Below the pieces are notes generated by a model that saw only the letters and a list, made by a program, of their open reading frames with translations, made no database searches and was not told the DNA's origin. The translations under genes were made by a program, and so were the position numbers. DNA of 64,000 nucleotides from Saccharina japonica (Eukaryota > Sar > Phaeophyceae > Laminariales > Laminariaceae), in the NCBI GenBank assembly GCA_008828725.1, contig MEHQ01001183.1, positions 1 through 64,000 of the forward strand, read 5' to 3'. This document shows positions 45,885-57,780 of this stretch, one piece after another. Within the stretch, counting starts at the first letter, position 1; the number at the start of each line of letters is the position of its first letter.

Positions 45885-46128
45885 ACGCACGGCAGAGGTG
45901 CACCATGGTTTGTCTGAAGGTCCTCCCCTGAGGAGATCCATCCGTACCGCACCCCAAAACCGATTTAGGAGGAAACTAAAACTTCTACCCGACGAAGTAC
46001 AGTATACGACGGACAATACTGCAACACAAGAATGAAAGTCCGGCGATTTTGAGTCAAGGAACCTTTGATAGGTCAATCAGAAAACATTCCGGCCAAACCG
46101 TGTTGCCTCTATATCGTAGCACGTGTCG
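45885..46128 (+). mobile_element. Intronic MITE, copy 1
   Basis: Left end tacgcacggcagaggtgcac, right end ctatatcgtagcacgtgtc (inverted). The core has caacacaagaatgaaagtcc, gagtcaaggaacctttgat and tcagaaaacatt, shared with copies 3 and 4. No coding frame. Confidence 0.6.
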
Positions 46129-46260
46129 CTGCTCCTAGGAAGAGCTGAGAAAATAAGCCACCATCCCTAAAAGGTGGCATTGCCCTGCAGCGCTTCCTTA
46201 GGGTTTGGCACCTGCTACGCTATATGGTACATGGTACCGTGGGGCTGTAGATAGCCCGCT

Positions 46261-46440
46261 TTTGTAGTATAGAGCTAACGGACAAGTGAGTGCCCTAGCC
46301 CTCGTTGGGGTACGCAGTGCACTCAGTGCATTCAGTCTTCCTTCCGAGCGCTTTGTAGTATAGAGCTAACGATCACGTGAGTGCCCCAGCCCTCATTGGC
46401 GTACGCAGTGCATTCAGTGCATTCAGTCTTCCTCCCGAGC
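46261..46440. repeat. Two tandem copies of a 91-bp unit
   Basis: tttgtagtatagagctaacg at 46261 and 46352, each followed by acgtgagtgccc-like sequence, ccagccctc, tacgcagtgca and ttcagtcttcct. Each unit carries a gtgagt that is not preceded by coding sequence. Confidence 0.8.
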
Positions 46441-47528
46441 ATTGACGGTGGCCTATATATAGCCGCCGTGCTATAACTACTGCTGTAGTACTATTAGTGT
46501 GGCTGTTGGTGCAAATTAACGAAAGCGTTTCCAATGTTCCGTCCATTGCGCTGCAAATGTAAGGGGATAATTCCCTTGCTATGTAGCAACCCGGAAATAC
46601 GCTTCACATTGTGCATAGGTTGTGCCCACGAAAATGCACGAAGGACGTAACTGGACCCTTGCCATACTCGTCGAGAAAGGATGCAGACAGGTACAAATCA
46701 TACAGTCAGCATACGTCTCCAACAGCCGGCGTCTCCTAAAAACACCCGGTTATTGTGTCAGTGATCCCGTGTGTTAGTGCCGCTTACCCTATTTTTCATA
46801 AACGGTAAGCGGATGGGACGCCAATCCGGACATCATTGCGATTGCGACACGTTAGCACCCAAACCACCATAAATCGGGCTTGCCAGACGTGTTCGAGGCG
46901 TGGTGCGACAAGAGAATGCCTTGCCCCCCGCTCCCGGAAGCATGCCACTGTAAGAAGTGTACCTGGAATGTCCTGATGTCCTCGCTCGAGGGGCTCAATA
47001 TCTTGCCCCAAAAGGGTTTTCGAAACGCATTGTACGTTCAACCAGATGCACAGCCTCCTGGCCTATTGCTAGATACGCAACGATACATATCGTAAAATAA
47101 AAACAAAAGAGATATTCGAACGAGTACAAAAGGGAGTACATAGAGCTTTGTGCAGAGGAGTCTTTTTTTTTTTTTTTTTCCTGTGGTTTTCTTCTGTCGG
47201 GCAGGGGATGTTTCTGAGTGATCAACGTTGAGGCTCATCATGCTACCTAACACATTGTTGATTGACGACGACATGGATAATGACGACATTTTCTGTGTGT
47301 ATGTGTGTGTGTGTTTTTTGTTGCTTTCGGAGTGCTGAGAGGGATCATGGTTGACGCTCGTCGTGTTATGCGCACATTGTTTGAGAATGGCAAGGGTAGC
47401 GATACTACAATGGCTGTCTTGGTTCCTCGTCTGAGCAGCCCCGTCAGCTAGAATAGGCTTCCCGTATATGGGGTACCACCCCGTCGCCGGCCGGTGATAC
47501 TCGTACGCGTATTGCTTACGGCGCATGC

Positions 47529-47790
47529 ATGCTACGGTAGAGGCGCACCATGATTTTTCTGAAGGTTGTCGTGGTCACTTGAGAGGCTCTATACCTCACC
47601 CATTGGTTGGAAAAAAAAAAAATGCTACGTCCCCGATGAAGAATGCCATGCATGGCCTAGCTGTACAACCAACACATATAGCAAAAGCATGGATACTAAT
47701 CCCGACCATTTTGGATCTAGGAGCCTCGATCATTCCGAAACAAAAGTCAGCCGCACAGTGCTACATACATACCTCTTTCGTAGCACGTGT
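47529..47790 (+). mobile_element. Intronic MITE, copy 2
   Basis: Ends gctacggtagaggcgcacca and, inverted, gctacgaaagaggtatgt. It keeps the ggtcacttgagaggctctat block. The core is diverged from the other copies. Confidence 0.5.
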
Positions 47791-48490
47791 CTTCCCAAAC
47801 CATGTTCGACCAGCTATCTACGTCCGTTCTATCTGTGTGTGTTGCATGAAGTCTACGGCAAAGCTCTATAGTGGGTAGGTACCCCGATATGCGAGCGCAT
47901 AGTGACAAGCCAAAACAAGCGCTGTCTAACTGCACATGTTGCTTATCTCTAATGGGCAATATATATATATATATATATATAGCTCATAGTATAGGCGGGA
48001 CATGCCGATTTGACTGACCGCTCTTAAAATTCCGAATGCTCTTCTTCCTTGTCTTGGACGCTCTTCAATCGGAGTGTACCCCCCACTATATGTCGGTGTG
48101 TGTTGCTGCGGCCTACAATATTCACGTTTTACCTCCCACCAAACGGAGAAATACCAGGTTATGAGAAGGGTCTCTGATGTCAGCTCCCATGGACCGGGTG
48201 GGTGGGAGGGTGTACTTCGTTTTCATGCACGGCCGTAGTCGTATGACCATAGACGGGGTTGGGCGGGGGCTTGTTCCCGATCACGGCAGTAGACGTGTCT
48301 TTCAGAGGCACAACCAGTCACTGGGAATTGTGCGTTATATCGACCAATTGTAATCGCCCCGATCGCCGGCTGGCCTGTTCTCGTGTTGACGTGTAACCTG
48401 AATATACCGATGACGCGTTTTCACGCGTGTTTCCTTCCTCTGTGTGTGTGCTTCTCCCGTCTGTTTTTGTTTTTTATCGTGATGGGTCAG

Positions 48491-48562
48491 GAAAATCGAT
48501 GATAACAAGCTAGAGTCACTGCCGCCGGGTGTGTTTGACTCCATGCCGGTGCTTGTTTTCAT
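48491..48562 (+). CDS. LRR exon E (72 nt, phase 2/2)
   Basis: Acceptor gggtcag, donor gtgagt. It encodes KIDDNKLESLPPGVFDSM then PVLVF, with the split final codon at|g giving Met at a Leu position. Confidence 0.85.
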
Positions 48563-49664
48563 GTGAGTAACTTCTCTTCTTTACCTGCAATAAATAGTAG
48601 TCCAACGGGCTACGTACGTACGCAAAGTGTGCTGCTGGGCGAACCTGAGTACCACCGAATCCAGTTCGGTCGAAACATGAGCTCGTATTCATGTTCTATT
48701 CGTAAAATGGCTGGCGCATCTGAATTATCCGAAAAAGCATGTCAATACTAGGTATTGTTTCCTTCAGCCCTACTGCTACTCTAGTGTAACTACACCGCCT
48801 TGACCCTCTGTCGAGAGGCGGGGGCACGCACGCCATCATCTCGTTCGTAGCGGCCAAGGCCTTCTTTTTCCGTGCCGGCCATGTTACTGCTGGCGGCATT
48901 GATCCTGTTACATGGTGCCTTTAGGGAGCAACGTTTCAATTAGAAAAAAACACGTTTTTGTTTTCCCCTCCCTTTTTTAGGGATGTTGTTTGTGGAGGGG
49001 TGTGTGAGTGATGGACGTCCGATCTCGTGCTGCACATGTTGTCGGATGACCAATACACAGCTTGAATGTTGCCGTGAACAAGAAATAGGGTACTAAGTAC
49101 CAGAGACAATCGTACGACGAAGATTTCGTTGATGTTGAGTTGAAGTATGCACTGCAAGCTGGGCGGATCGCAAACGAAACTATATGCTATGCTACATGCT
49201 GCACATGGTGTACTATACAGTACTTGGCATCAGAAACCAGTACGGACGGATGCTGGGAAATGCCCAGGCCCAATCGATCAAATTGCGATTGCTGAAACCG
49301 ACGGTCCACACAATTGCCCAGAAACCGAATACGATGCTTAGACCGGAGCGTGAACCACGTGCTCTATCGGGCACCCCTGCAAAGGTCCGACCAGCGCTTT
49401 TTTATGTTGTCATATCGTTCAATGCGCGAGAGCGCGAGGGGGGAAAAACTCACGATAAATTGTAGTACTGAACCCTATGCACCACAACTGTAGCAGGAGT
49501 TCAAGTACCGGGTGGTAGATGGAGTTCGAGACGCCGGTATAACTGCAAAGTGAAAGCTCGCGATGATGTTGTTGCAGTCGTCTCCCGACGCCCTCTTGTG
49601 ATCAGCGTGTCCTTCAGTGTTGACTCTGTGTTCCACACGGTTGTCGCTGTTCGAATACTTCCAG

Positions 49665-49736
49665 GAACATTGCGGGCAATCCGTTTTCGACGTTGCCACC
49701 CAGCTGCTTCAAGCACACCACACTACTTAAACATAT
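49665..49736 (+). CDS. LRR exon F (72 nt, phase 2/2)
   Basis: Acceptor acttccag, donor gtgagt. It encodes NIAGNPFSTLPPSCFKHT then TLLKH. Asn, Leu-Pro and Phe are kept, and an extra Cys precedes the Phe. Confidence 0.82.
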
Positions 49737-50240
49737 GTGAGTGACGCCATTTAACTACTCTGGGGGCTCCCGATGCATACGTAGCGTACCGACGAGTATA
49801 CGATATTACTAAGCGAGTACTACTATACCGTGGTGCATAGCACTCAGGACGAGTATTGTGATGCTGTGTCTTTTGTCGTGCACCCCCCCAGCATTGACGC
49901 TCGGACACGTTATCCACCCCCCCCGCAGCTCGCGTGGGTTCGTGCGGGCCGGTGCTGCACTCGTCATCTCTTTCCGACAAGATATTTCCACTCCTCCAGA
50001 AGCCGCAGAAGGGTCCACAGACGAGCATCCTGATGGATCTAGTACGCTATGGACACAACATTACTTTGCCAGAGACGGAGCTCAAGGAAACTGAGCAACT
50101 TCCCGTTTTCATTGGAATACCTTCCCCTAGAAATTTTTTTTACTCGGTATATTGTTGCTTGGGGCCCTGATAGGGCTGCTCGAGTTAAGCGTACGTGACT
50201 TATTGGGGGCAGAGTTCGGGCGAGGAATTGAGCTTTTTAG

Positions 50241-50330
50241 GCAGGGAACATTCAGAACAATGACGGGTGCTACGGAAAGGGGCGAGGGGTGTGATGCCAT
50301 GGTTTTCATTGCCGCGTTTACGGCACTCGG
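50241..50330 (+). CDS. Possible non-LRR exon (90 nt, phase 2/2)
   Basis: A good acceptor (gctttttag) and donor (gtgagt) bound a 30-codon symmetrical open frame (QGTFRTMTGATERGEGCDAM, then FIAAFTAL). It is not LRR-like. It would keep the frame of the gene, but may be an intronic coincidence. Confidence 0.2.
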
Positions 50331-50847
50331 GTGAGTGCCTTCTGTACCTCACTCCAAATGTGATTTACGTTTAAGTTGTAGGCGCAGATGCGCTGTAAAA
50401 CCAGTCCTCAAACCCCCGCCGTTGGCAGTGCATATCGCGAAGACAAGAATTTTTAAAAGGTACCTCCACGTGTATACTAACTGTGTAAGGAGTGAGGTAT
50501 GTAGTCACCCGGCCGAGTGGCCCTGATGAGCTGAAAATAAAAAGGGCTTCAACTCCACCCGGCCACCGCAGACCCCAGTCAAACTGCACATGCACCTCTA
50601 TGGTCACGTGACGCAGTGGTTCAGTGGGTAGTGCGAAATATTCCCAAAGGGTGTGTCGGAAGTTCGGATATCGCCGAATTAATTCTTTGTCTGTTTTTCG
50701 GGGTGCGCGGTGGAGACATTATCAATGGTTCAGATGGTGTGCTCCTGGATACTATATAGTTCGTGCCGAGGGGATCAGTCCCGGAGATAATACAGCGAGG
50801 TGGGCTTCAACGAACCCGAAATAATATTTTTTGTCGGGTTGCATAGC

Positions 50848-50897
50848 ATAGTCCACTGGCCTATTCAGCCACGTCGCTGCGTAGGCCAGTGGACTAT
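50848..50897. repeat. Perfect 15-bp hairpin
   Basis: atagtccactggcct and its exact inverse enclose a 20-nt loop in the intron before exon G. Confidence 0.7.
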
Positions 50898-51094
50898 AAC
50901 CGACATAGTTTTGAGTGCTGCTTGTAGTGAGGTGCAGGGCCATCCATCCGAGTGGCGTAAACGCGGCAGTAAAAAAAGGGGGTATACCCCCCCCCCAATC
51001 ATAGCACCTGTCGTCGGGAATACCCACGTTCTAGTCACCCCCCGTCCGATGTAATGTACCGTTTTGCTGTTTTGTCCGTGCTGGTCAAGTTCAG

Positions 51095-51166
51095 GTTTAT
51101 CTCTTTCGAACACCCGACGAACCTTCCAGAGCGTATCTTCGATGGGGCAGCGTCTATAACCCAACT
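51095..51166 (+). CDS. LRR exon G (72 nt, phase 2/2), divergent
   Basis: Acceptor aagttcag, donor gtaagt. It encodes FISFEHPTNLPERIFDGA then SITQ. Leu-Pro and Phe positions are kept, but the first half lost the LxxNxL pattern. Confidence 0.78.
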
Positions 51167-51607
51167 GTAAGTTGACGTCTTCGCGACTTCCACCAGCTGC
51201 AGTTAGCCCGCGCGTCGTGCAATGCTTCTCGTGAGCGGTCTGATACATCTATGTGCACTGTCGTTACCCGCGAGTAGGTTTGGTTGCAAAGGTGGTGTTG
51301 CTATTCGGGGCCACCCATCATTATCCCTCGCGACTCATGGTGCCGTTTAGGTAATGGGCAGACGATTTTGTGTGTTCTTGGCAGCTCGAGGGCTGGGATG
51401 CACACACCTTCGGTCGAGCACGTGTACACCAGATCTCACAGAAAGGGATGGGATCGGAATGATGAGTGCGCAGGCTGCTGCAGGCTCTGGTTTGTTTCAC
51501 CGGTAAACACTCCCACAAGCTTCGTTTTTGTCCGCTGTTACACCTCTAACTAGTTCGGAGCTCCAATATTTTTGCGGCAAACAACCCTTTGTCGACTTCC
51601 CACACAG

Positions 51608-51679
51608 GAAAGTGAGCGGGGACATGCAAGCTTCTCTACCGCCCGGCTTCTTCAGCGGTTTAACGTCTCTCACTTCATT
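51608..51679 (+). CDS. LRR exon H (72 nt, phase 2/2), divergent
   Basis: Acceptor cacacag, donor gtgagt. It encodes KVSGDMQASLPPGFFSGL then TSLTS. Asn is replaced by Asp. It is only 441 bases from exon G, the shortest LRR-LRR intron, apart from 468 bases between A and B. Confidence 0.8.
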
Positions 51680-51783
51680 GTGAGTTGAAACTTTCTTCCC
51701 GTGATAAACGTTTCCTAGGGATACCTTGTTCCGGCTGTACGGTAGCGGTATTTACGAGGGGCTGGTCCGTTTGATAGGTCTGG

Positions 51784-52051
51784 ACGCATACTGCGGTGGA
51801 GGTGCACCATTTGCCTTATAAGGGTGGTCACTTGAGGAGCTCTATGCCTCATCCAAAAGCTGATCATTAAGGGAGGAAACAAAAAATGCTATATACCCGA
51901 CGACCGATCCCATAGCCTAAGTATATAATAATTTTTTCTGCAACACAAGAATGAAATTCCGACGAATTTGGGTTAAGGAGCCTTTAATACACCATTCAGA
52001 AAAAATTAAGTTACACAAAGGCACAGCAGTGCCGCTATCGTAGCACGCACC
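51784..52051 (+). mobile_element. Intronic MITE, copy 3
   Basis: Left end acgcatactgcggtggaggt, right end gctatcgtagcacgcacc. The core gcaacacaagaatgaaattc, gggttaaggagcctttaa and cattcagaaaa matches copies 1 and 4. ggtcacttgaggagctctat is also shared. Confidence 0.65.
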
Positions 52052-52661
52052 TTTGGTTTATTGTACGTCGTCGGGTGTCAAACCGGCCAAAGAAGATACT
52101 GGTAATACCATAAATTCATGGTTTCGTGGTTGGCACCTGTTGGTTGGCGGCTGGTATACCTGGTGGTGGTGGTCAGTGCGAGGGTAAACTGTATGCATCC
52201 GGCATTGGTTAAACAGAGGTGATAACGGATCAGACTCAGGATGCCTCTACGGCCAGTGTATGGTCAAAGGAGAACATGAACATGTGTATGTTAACACGGC
52301 TGTTGTTGCAGCGTCTTGCGTGAAAACATCGAGACTGTGTGCCGCCGTTGTTGTTGATGCTTCAACTGTCGCTGCCGCTGCCGCTGCTGCTGCGTTTCTA
52401 TTCGTTGTCGGTCGCTGTTGGCGATAGCAGTTTCTTGCTGTTGCGGAATCTGTTACGGCGGAAGGACGCAGTTGCTCGTTTGCTTGCTTGCTACCTTCAC
52501 GTCTTATTAGGGCCCAGGTTTCTTGATTGTACTCAACGGCACCGATCACACTCAGGGTGTGCGTGCCGTAACGGAACCTCTTCCCGGGCTATGTACATTG
52601 TATTCGCTTCTCCAAGAGCGCCGCTCCCTCTCCCCCCGTCTTCTTTCCCATTGCCTGATAG

Positions 52662-52733
52662 GTCCCTCCGGAATAGCAGTATAGCTCTCCTGCCAGCAGC
52701 GATTTTCGAAGACTTGCCCAAGCTGGTTGTACT
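52662..52733 (+). CDS. LRR exon I (72 nt, phase 2/2)
   Basis: Acceptor cctgatag, donor gtgagt. It encodes SLRNSSIALLPAAIFEDL then PKLVV. Leu-Pro and Phe are kept. Asn is shifted by one position. Confidence 0.82.
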
Positions 52734-54286
52734 GTGAGTTGGCTCACCGTTCGAAGCACTCAACGGTAGGGGTTGCAACCAGGGGTTTCCACTATGCATG
52801 CCGAATATGTTCCCCCAGGACGGAGGTCTTCATTCAAGGAGCTACCCAATACCTTCGCATCCGATGCTAATTTACAAAACAGTCAGTACACTCGGTTGCT
52901 GATATATATATATTTGCTACATCGATCGCAGCAACGAGCAATTCACGGGCTTTGACTATATGTGCACGTGTAAATCACGCTGGTCAGGTTGACGTGGGTA
53001 TACACGTGGTTGTCGATAACAAGCGTATAATAGCACGGGGTCGGTAGGGCAGCGACGAGCAGTGTCTATGGTGTTGAACCTATGTTTCCGATCATTGGGC
53101 GTCTAACTGCTGTTGCACCCTCCGCGGATAGATGGCGCGTGTACCGAGACTACACCGCCTAGAAGATGTACATATGTATGCAGTTTAGTTTTCCGGGAAT
53201 TGGTGACGTCCTCATATGCACCGGTAACGTTTTACGTCGTCGCAGCATCGTCTAATCATATGTCGAGCTTTACTCACTATACGCTACGCATTGGGTGCAC
53301 GTGATCAATACTTATACTGCGGAGGAGGTAAACATTGAGTGAGCTAAACACTCAAAAGCGCCCGATAGGAGATCCCACAGCGTGACAGTTGACAACGCTG
53401 GGTGAAAGCCGACTAGCAGGGGGGATGTTGAACCCTGTATTCGGTAACAAACATAATGTGTACCCGGGGAAGAGACTCTTGAGACCACGGCTTGTCCGAA
53501 TAGTCGACGAGCGAAAAACGCTCAAGAGTTGAGGTGGAAAGGTAAATGACTTCGTATAAAAAACAATGAACACACGAAACTCCAGGTCGTCCTGCGCTAT
53601 TTTGTCCTAATGTTTAGGAGACGACATACCACACGAATTGACTTCCCGCGATATCATTGCATATGCGTCCTCCGTTCACGGGCCCCTTTACGCCAAAACA
53701 AAAAAAGGCGCAACAATTCCCACCCGTATAGTAGCACAACAAAACGTCGCGCTTTTATTTGCGCGGTTCTCAAGGGTTCCAACGCAACTGTATGTGCGGA
53801 TGAATGCCCTGACCCCCCCCGCCCCCGGGCAATCACAAATATCAAACTACGTATCCGAGGGTATATGTTACAAGCATACCTCGTTCGAAGTCGTTTTGAG
53901 TGAGCACGGTGTGTTTGCGTGTTTGCATATTATTGAAACCCCCCATTTGCGATAACATATGTGCATGTATTGTGTACGAGTAGAATAACATCAGTAATAT
54001 CAGATACGACCTATTTCCTGTTAATAGCAGTGGCAAAGTCACGCGCAAACCCGCGGTTTACTTTTCAAAGGTAGAGACACACACACTCTCTGATATATGT
54101 AGCGTACCGGTATCGCCTTTTGGATTACCCTGTTTGCCAAAAGGGCCCCGGTCATGCCTTGCTGCGATAGACATAGCCCTACTGTAATTTGGCCCTAGAT
54201 GGACGCGTGCTACGGTACAGGTACGTAGCACGTTTTGGCTGTATTTTTTTTGTCTGAATGACGGGGGCGCCTCCTTAACCCGTTCA

Positions 54287-54480
54287 GAACTGGTCCCACG
54301 AATTTGGGGACAAACTACTTGGAATTAGTGTGGAACATTCTTTTTGTCTGTTCTGAATGGGTTATAACCCAAAAAAACCCCTTAAGAACTGGTCCCACGA
54401 ATTTGGGGACAAACTACTTGGAATTAGTGTGGAACATTTTTTTTTGTCTGTTCTGAATGGGTTATAGCCCAAAATTGTCG
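54287..54480. repeat. Two tandem copies of a 99-bp unit
   Basis: gaactggtcccacgaatttg at 54287 and 54386, each with ctacttggaattagtgtgga and tgttctgaatgggttata. Intronic. Confidence 0.8.
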
Positions 54481-54594
54481 GAATTCCATTCTCGTGCTGC
54501 ATTTTTTTGTTGTTCTTTGTATGCTTACAGCAGGTCATGACATTGCTCATCCGGTAACACTTTTACTACTCCTGTAAAATCAATTCTGGGTTAT

Positions 54595-54680
54595 GTAGGT
54601 AGAGAGCTCCTCAAGTGACCACGCTCAGAAAAAAAAAAACATCGTGCACCTCTACGGTAGCATGCGTCCAAGGCGAATAT
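54595..54680 (-). repeat. Intronic MITE fragment
   Basis: gagctcctcaagtgaccac and gtgcacctctacggtagcat are the inverted left end of the family seen at 51784. The rest is missing. Confidence 0.5.
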
Positions 54681-55279
54681 CCCGGCCTCACTACGTACTA
54701 GCATGACTATCACGGTAGTATGCTCCTCACCCCTATGTCGATAAAATACCACTATAGTGTTTTATAATGTTTTTCGTCCTACATACCTATATATTACGGG
54801 GAAACCATAGCAACGAAAGGACCAATTCAATGTTCGTGAAAAATAGGGACACGCATAGATGCTTTTTGTTTTTTGGCTGAACCGTAGGTCCTGTCAGCCC
54901 CCCCCGTACCTGGTTTTGGGATCGTTTATCGGGTTGTACCTTCGTTCACCTAATATCCGAATTTGTTTTTGGGGCGACTTACCACTGTTGCCGGTGGGCC
55001 ATAGTAAATAGGACTATATAGGACCCACGGTGCCCACAAAAAAACTTAATATTTCCGTTTTTTTACGAACACCTATTTACTACGCCCTCCCGTAATAGCG
55101 ACACACCTACTTGAAATTAGTATAGAGGTCCCCAAGGGAAGAGCCGCAGGAAAAACATAACTGCGCCCCTTTCGCGTCATCATGCAAAAGGAAAAAAAAC
55201 AAAACACGTGGGGGCCCAGGTCGCCCCTTCCTGGTTGCGGTCGCACGCTAATAAACGTCGTTGATTCCTGCCCCCACAG

Positions 55280-55357
55280 GGATCTCTCCGGCAATCAGCT
55301 GACGACGCTGCCAGACGAGCTGTTCGGGAGTCGTCGCGGGGTGGAAAAGCTGACGAT
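55280..55357 (+). CDS. LRR exon J (78 nt, phase 2/2)
   Basis: Acceptor cccccacag, donor gtgagt. It encodes DLSGNQLTTLPDELFGS, then RRGVEKLT and a split Met. It is the best match to the family consensus but two residues longer after the Phe. Still symmetrical, so the frame is unchanged. Confidence 0.85.
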
Positions 55358-55817
55358 GTGAGTATCTCGCGTGAAAATGTTGAAACCGTTGAACACATGT
55401 TATGGTACTGCTGGAATGATGTGGAAACGCCGGTAAATACCTGATATCAGGTATAAGAATCGTATTGGTAGTACGTCGAAGGCGTATCTTAGATAGGAAC
55501 CAGGGGTCCACAGTGACCAAGCCTTCTTCTGTTTCAGTCTTCCCTCGTGTGGAATAAAGCTGCTCTTCTTCTATCTCTACGCAAACAGTGCACGTGAGTA
55601 CCAACGAGTGCCTGTTCAATAGGCTGAACTGGCTAGGGATACTCTGCGTCCTTACCCTAATCACATTACACACACACATGTACGCCGTCTGCATCGCCTG
55701 ATACGTGTGCGACTATATATTCACGACTACGTATAATTCCAGTGTGCATATACGGAAATTGGTAATATGGGCGGCTGTTGATTTTATGACCCTTCTTCTT
55801 CGTTTGATAGCGCCTTT

Positions 55818-56120
55818 GACGCGTGCTTACGATAGAGGCGCATGCACCTATCTGTTTGGGAGGGTGGTGTTTGACTTGGTTATAGTATAGGATCTCTACA
55901 GTATGCCTCCCCCAACAACTGATATTTGGAGGCAAACAAAAGTGCTACTACATCGTATCCGGTGAACAATTCCAGATCGCCTACTACAATGGGTATAATT
56001 TGAAAATTATTGCAACACAAATAAATAAACTCCGACGGTTTCGGGTTAAGGAGCCCCGTCATTTCAGAAAACGTTTCAGCCAAAAAAAGGTACAACAGCT
56101 CTATCGCACGAAGCACGCCT
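55818..56120 (+). mobile_element. Intronic MITE, copy 4
   Basis: Left end gcgtgcttacgatagaggcg, right end ctatcgcacgaagcacgc. Its core keeps attgcaacacaa, gacggtttcgggttaaggag and catttcagaaaacg. It is the copy in which both ends read most alike. Confidence 0.65.
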
Positions 56121-57209
56121 CCTTTCGAATGTTATGTTGAATCCAAATATGTCAGCTGTGAGTTCTCCGGACCGGTGGATGCTCCTGTTTGCAACCTGCG
56201 TGATACGATACATTGGTCGCGCCTTTTACTACGTTTGCGATAATTTGTTTTGGCCGAACGGTTGGTTTGGACTCGTGACCGGTACGCGAAGCTACCCGTT
56301 TCAGGCAGCAGTTTACTGGCTGGTGAAGGCTGCTCGCCGTTTAAGAAACGTGTAGCGCTGGTTTGGCGGTACTAAGCAACAATATCTGTGCGCACAGGTT
56401 ATGGCAGCCATGCATATATGTTGCCGCGCAAGTAACATGCGAGCACTGCTGTACACGTATATGCACGTCACTACGCTCACAAAAGAAAGGTCGAGAATAT
56501 GGCAATGTCTTCGTCGTTCCCCCTGTTTTTGACCCTAAAACATTAGAAGGCATGAAGACTTCCTGACGGAAAATTCTCGAAGACATGCATCCCGTAGTAG
56601 ACTGTTCTTTTGGCAGAAGCCTCGACAGGTACGATACAGCCTGTTGAGAGGCGACACACACCGTCCCTGGTACTGTTGTAGTGTATCGCAGGTAAACAAG
56701 GCCCACCTCCGGAGATGTGTGTGGCGATTGAATGAATCCGTCACCATAAAGGCTACGTAAAACTGTGTCAAATTCCAACTGCACACATGAAAGTGTACGT
56801 ATGCATGTTGGACTACAAGAATATAAAAACATTTGCTGTAAGCAATCGAAATGTGTTTTCTACCCCAGGGTTTGGGCCATTTTTGAGCTAGCTCGCGAAT
56901 GGGTCCAATAAGCGGCGCGCTGTTTCTTGTTCGTACCTCACCTTGCTCGCCCCTCCCGACTTTGCCGGGGGCGACTTCGGCCGTTCGCATCGTGTTCCGG
57001 GCGGGCGTGCTATAGTCGTTAAAAAACAAATAATTGTTTTTCCGATGTCGAAAGTGTCCACTTGCACATCACACATGTACAAGTCCATCAGTCTACCACC
57101 TGTGTAACATGTCACTGGGAGGTTCGAATACAGGAAAACGCATTTGTGAGGGAACCTGTTCACATGCGCCAATGCAGGCACAAGCACAACTAAATTAAAT
57201 AGATAACAT
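56121..57209. other. Intron J-cap, first part
   Basis: No LRR exon or repeat partner found. Overlapping minus-strand frames at 56341-57029 lack recognisable motifs. Confidence 0.3.
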
Positions 57210-57502
57210 ACATTTACGTCAACTTGGGTCGGTCGTTACGAGCGGACCGTAAGACAGCTCTTTCTCGCGACAAACGGCCCAACATTCTGCCCAATTTTTG
57301 ATAAACAGTGCAGTCCAGACCTTCAACAGATGTCGATTCGAAACAGCCCAGCTCTTTAAAGACTGATGTCCCAGAAGCTTCTATTATTTCACCCGTTTGA
57401 CCCGCTCGTCTCCGCTTTTAACTCGCCTGACACAAGCTGTCTCAGCGAATCACAAGCCCCACCTTCACAAACACCCTCGACCTCTCTTGCAAAGCACACA
57501 GT

Positions 57503-57780
57503 ATGAACACCACCGCCGCTGCCGCAAAGAGAACTACCACTAATCGCCGGGTGAAGAAAGCCGCCGACGTTAAAGCAGGTGCCTTGGCGGAGAAGCTACT
57601 GGTGTCGGCAGCGGCGAAGCTGCTCTTGTTAACATCGCTTTTGGTGTTGGCAGCAGCGGTAAAGCTGGTTCTGCTGCTTAATTTCCACTGCTGCTGCTGC
57701 TGCTGCTCCTGCTGCTGCTGCTGCTATGTGCTGCTGTTTTGTTCAACCGCCACGTACGACCATGTAGAACACAAAAAAAG
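57503..57780 (+). other. Ala/Lys-rich open frame, unrecognised
   Basis: ATG 57503 (context acagtATGA) opens TTAAAAKRTTTNRRVKKAAD and a Leu/Ala-rich part before running into a CTG triplet tract (poly-Cys) and then the inverted-repeat element. The left duplicate lacks this frame. It could be the 5' end of a small gene cut by the insertion. Confidence 0.25.

Noticed and set aside
46286..46383. Two gtgagt motifs at 46286 and 46378 as LRR donors
   Set aside because: They lie in a 91-bp tandem duplication with no LRR codons or acceptor upstream.
46880..47095. Cys-rich frame (CPPLPEACHCKKC, then LNILPQKGF) as an LRR exon or cap
   Set aside because: No acceptor gives phase 2, the spacing after LP does not match the 24-residue repeat, and the frame opens only with a TTG.
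55538..55593. Extra exon after J (good tttcag acceptor and gtgagt donor, LLFFYLYANSA)
   Set aside because: 56 nt changes the phase from 2 to 1 and would break the frame into the cap exon. LRR similarity is only partial. Kept as a possible decayed LRR exon.
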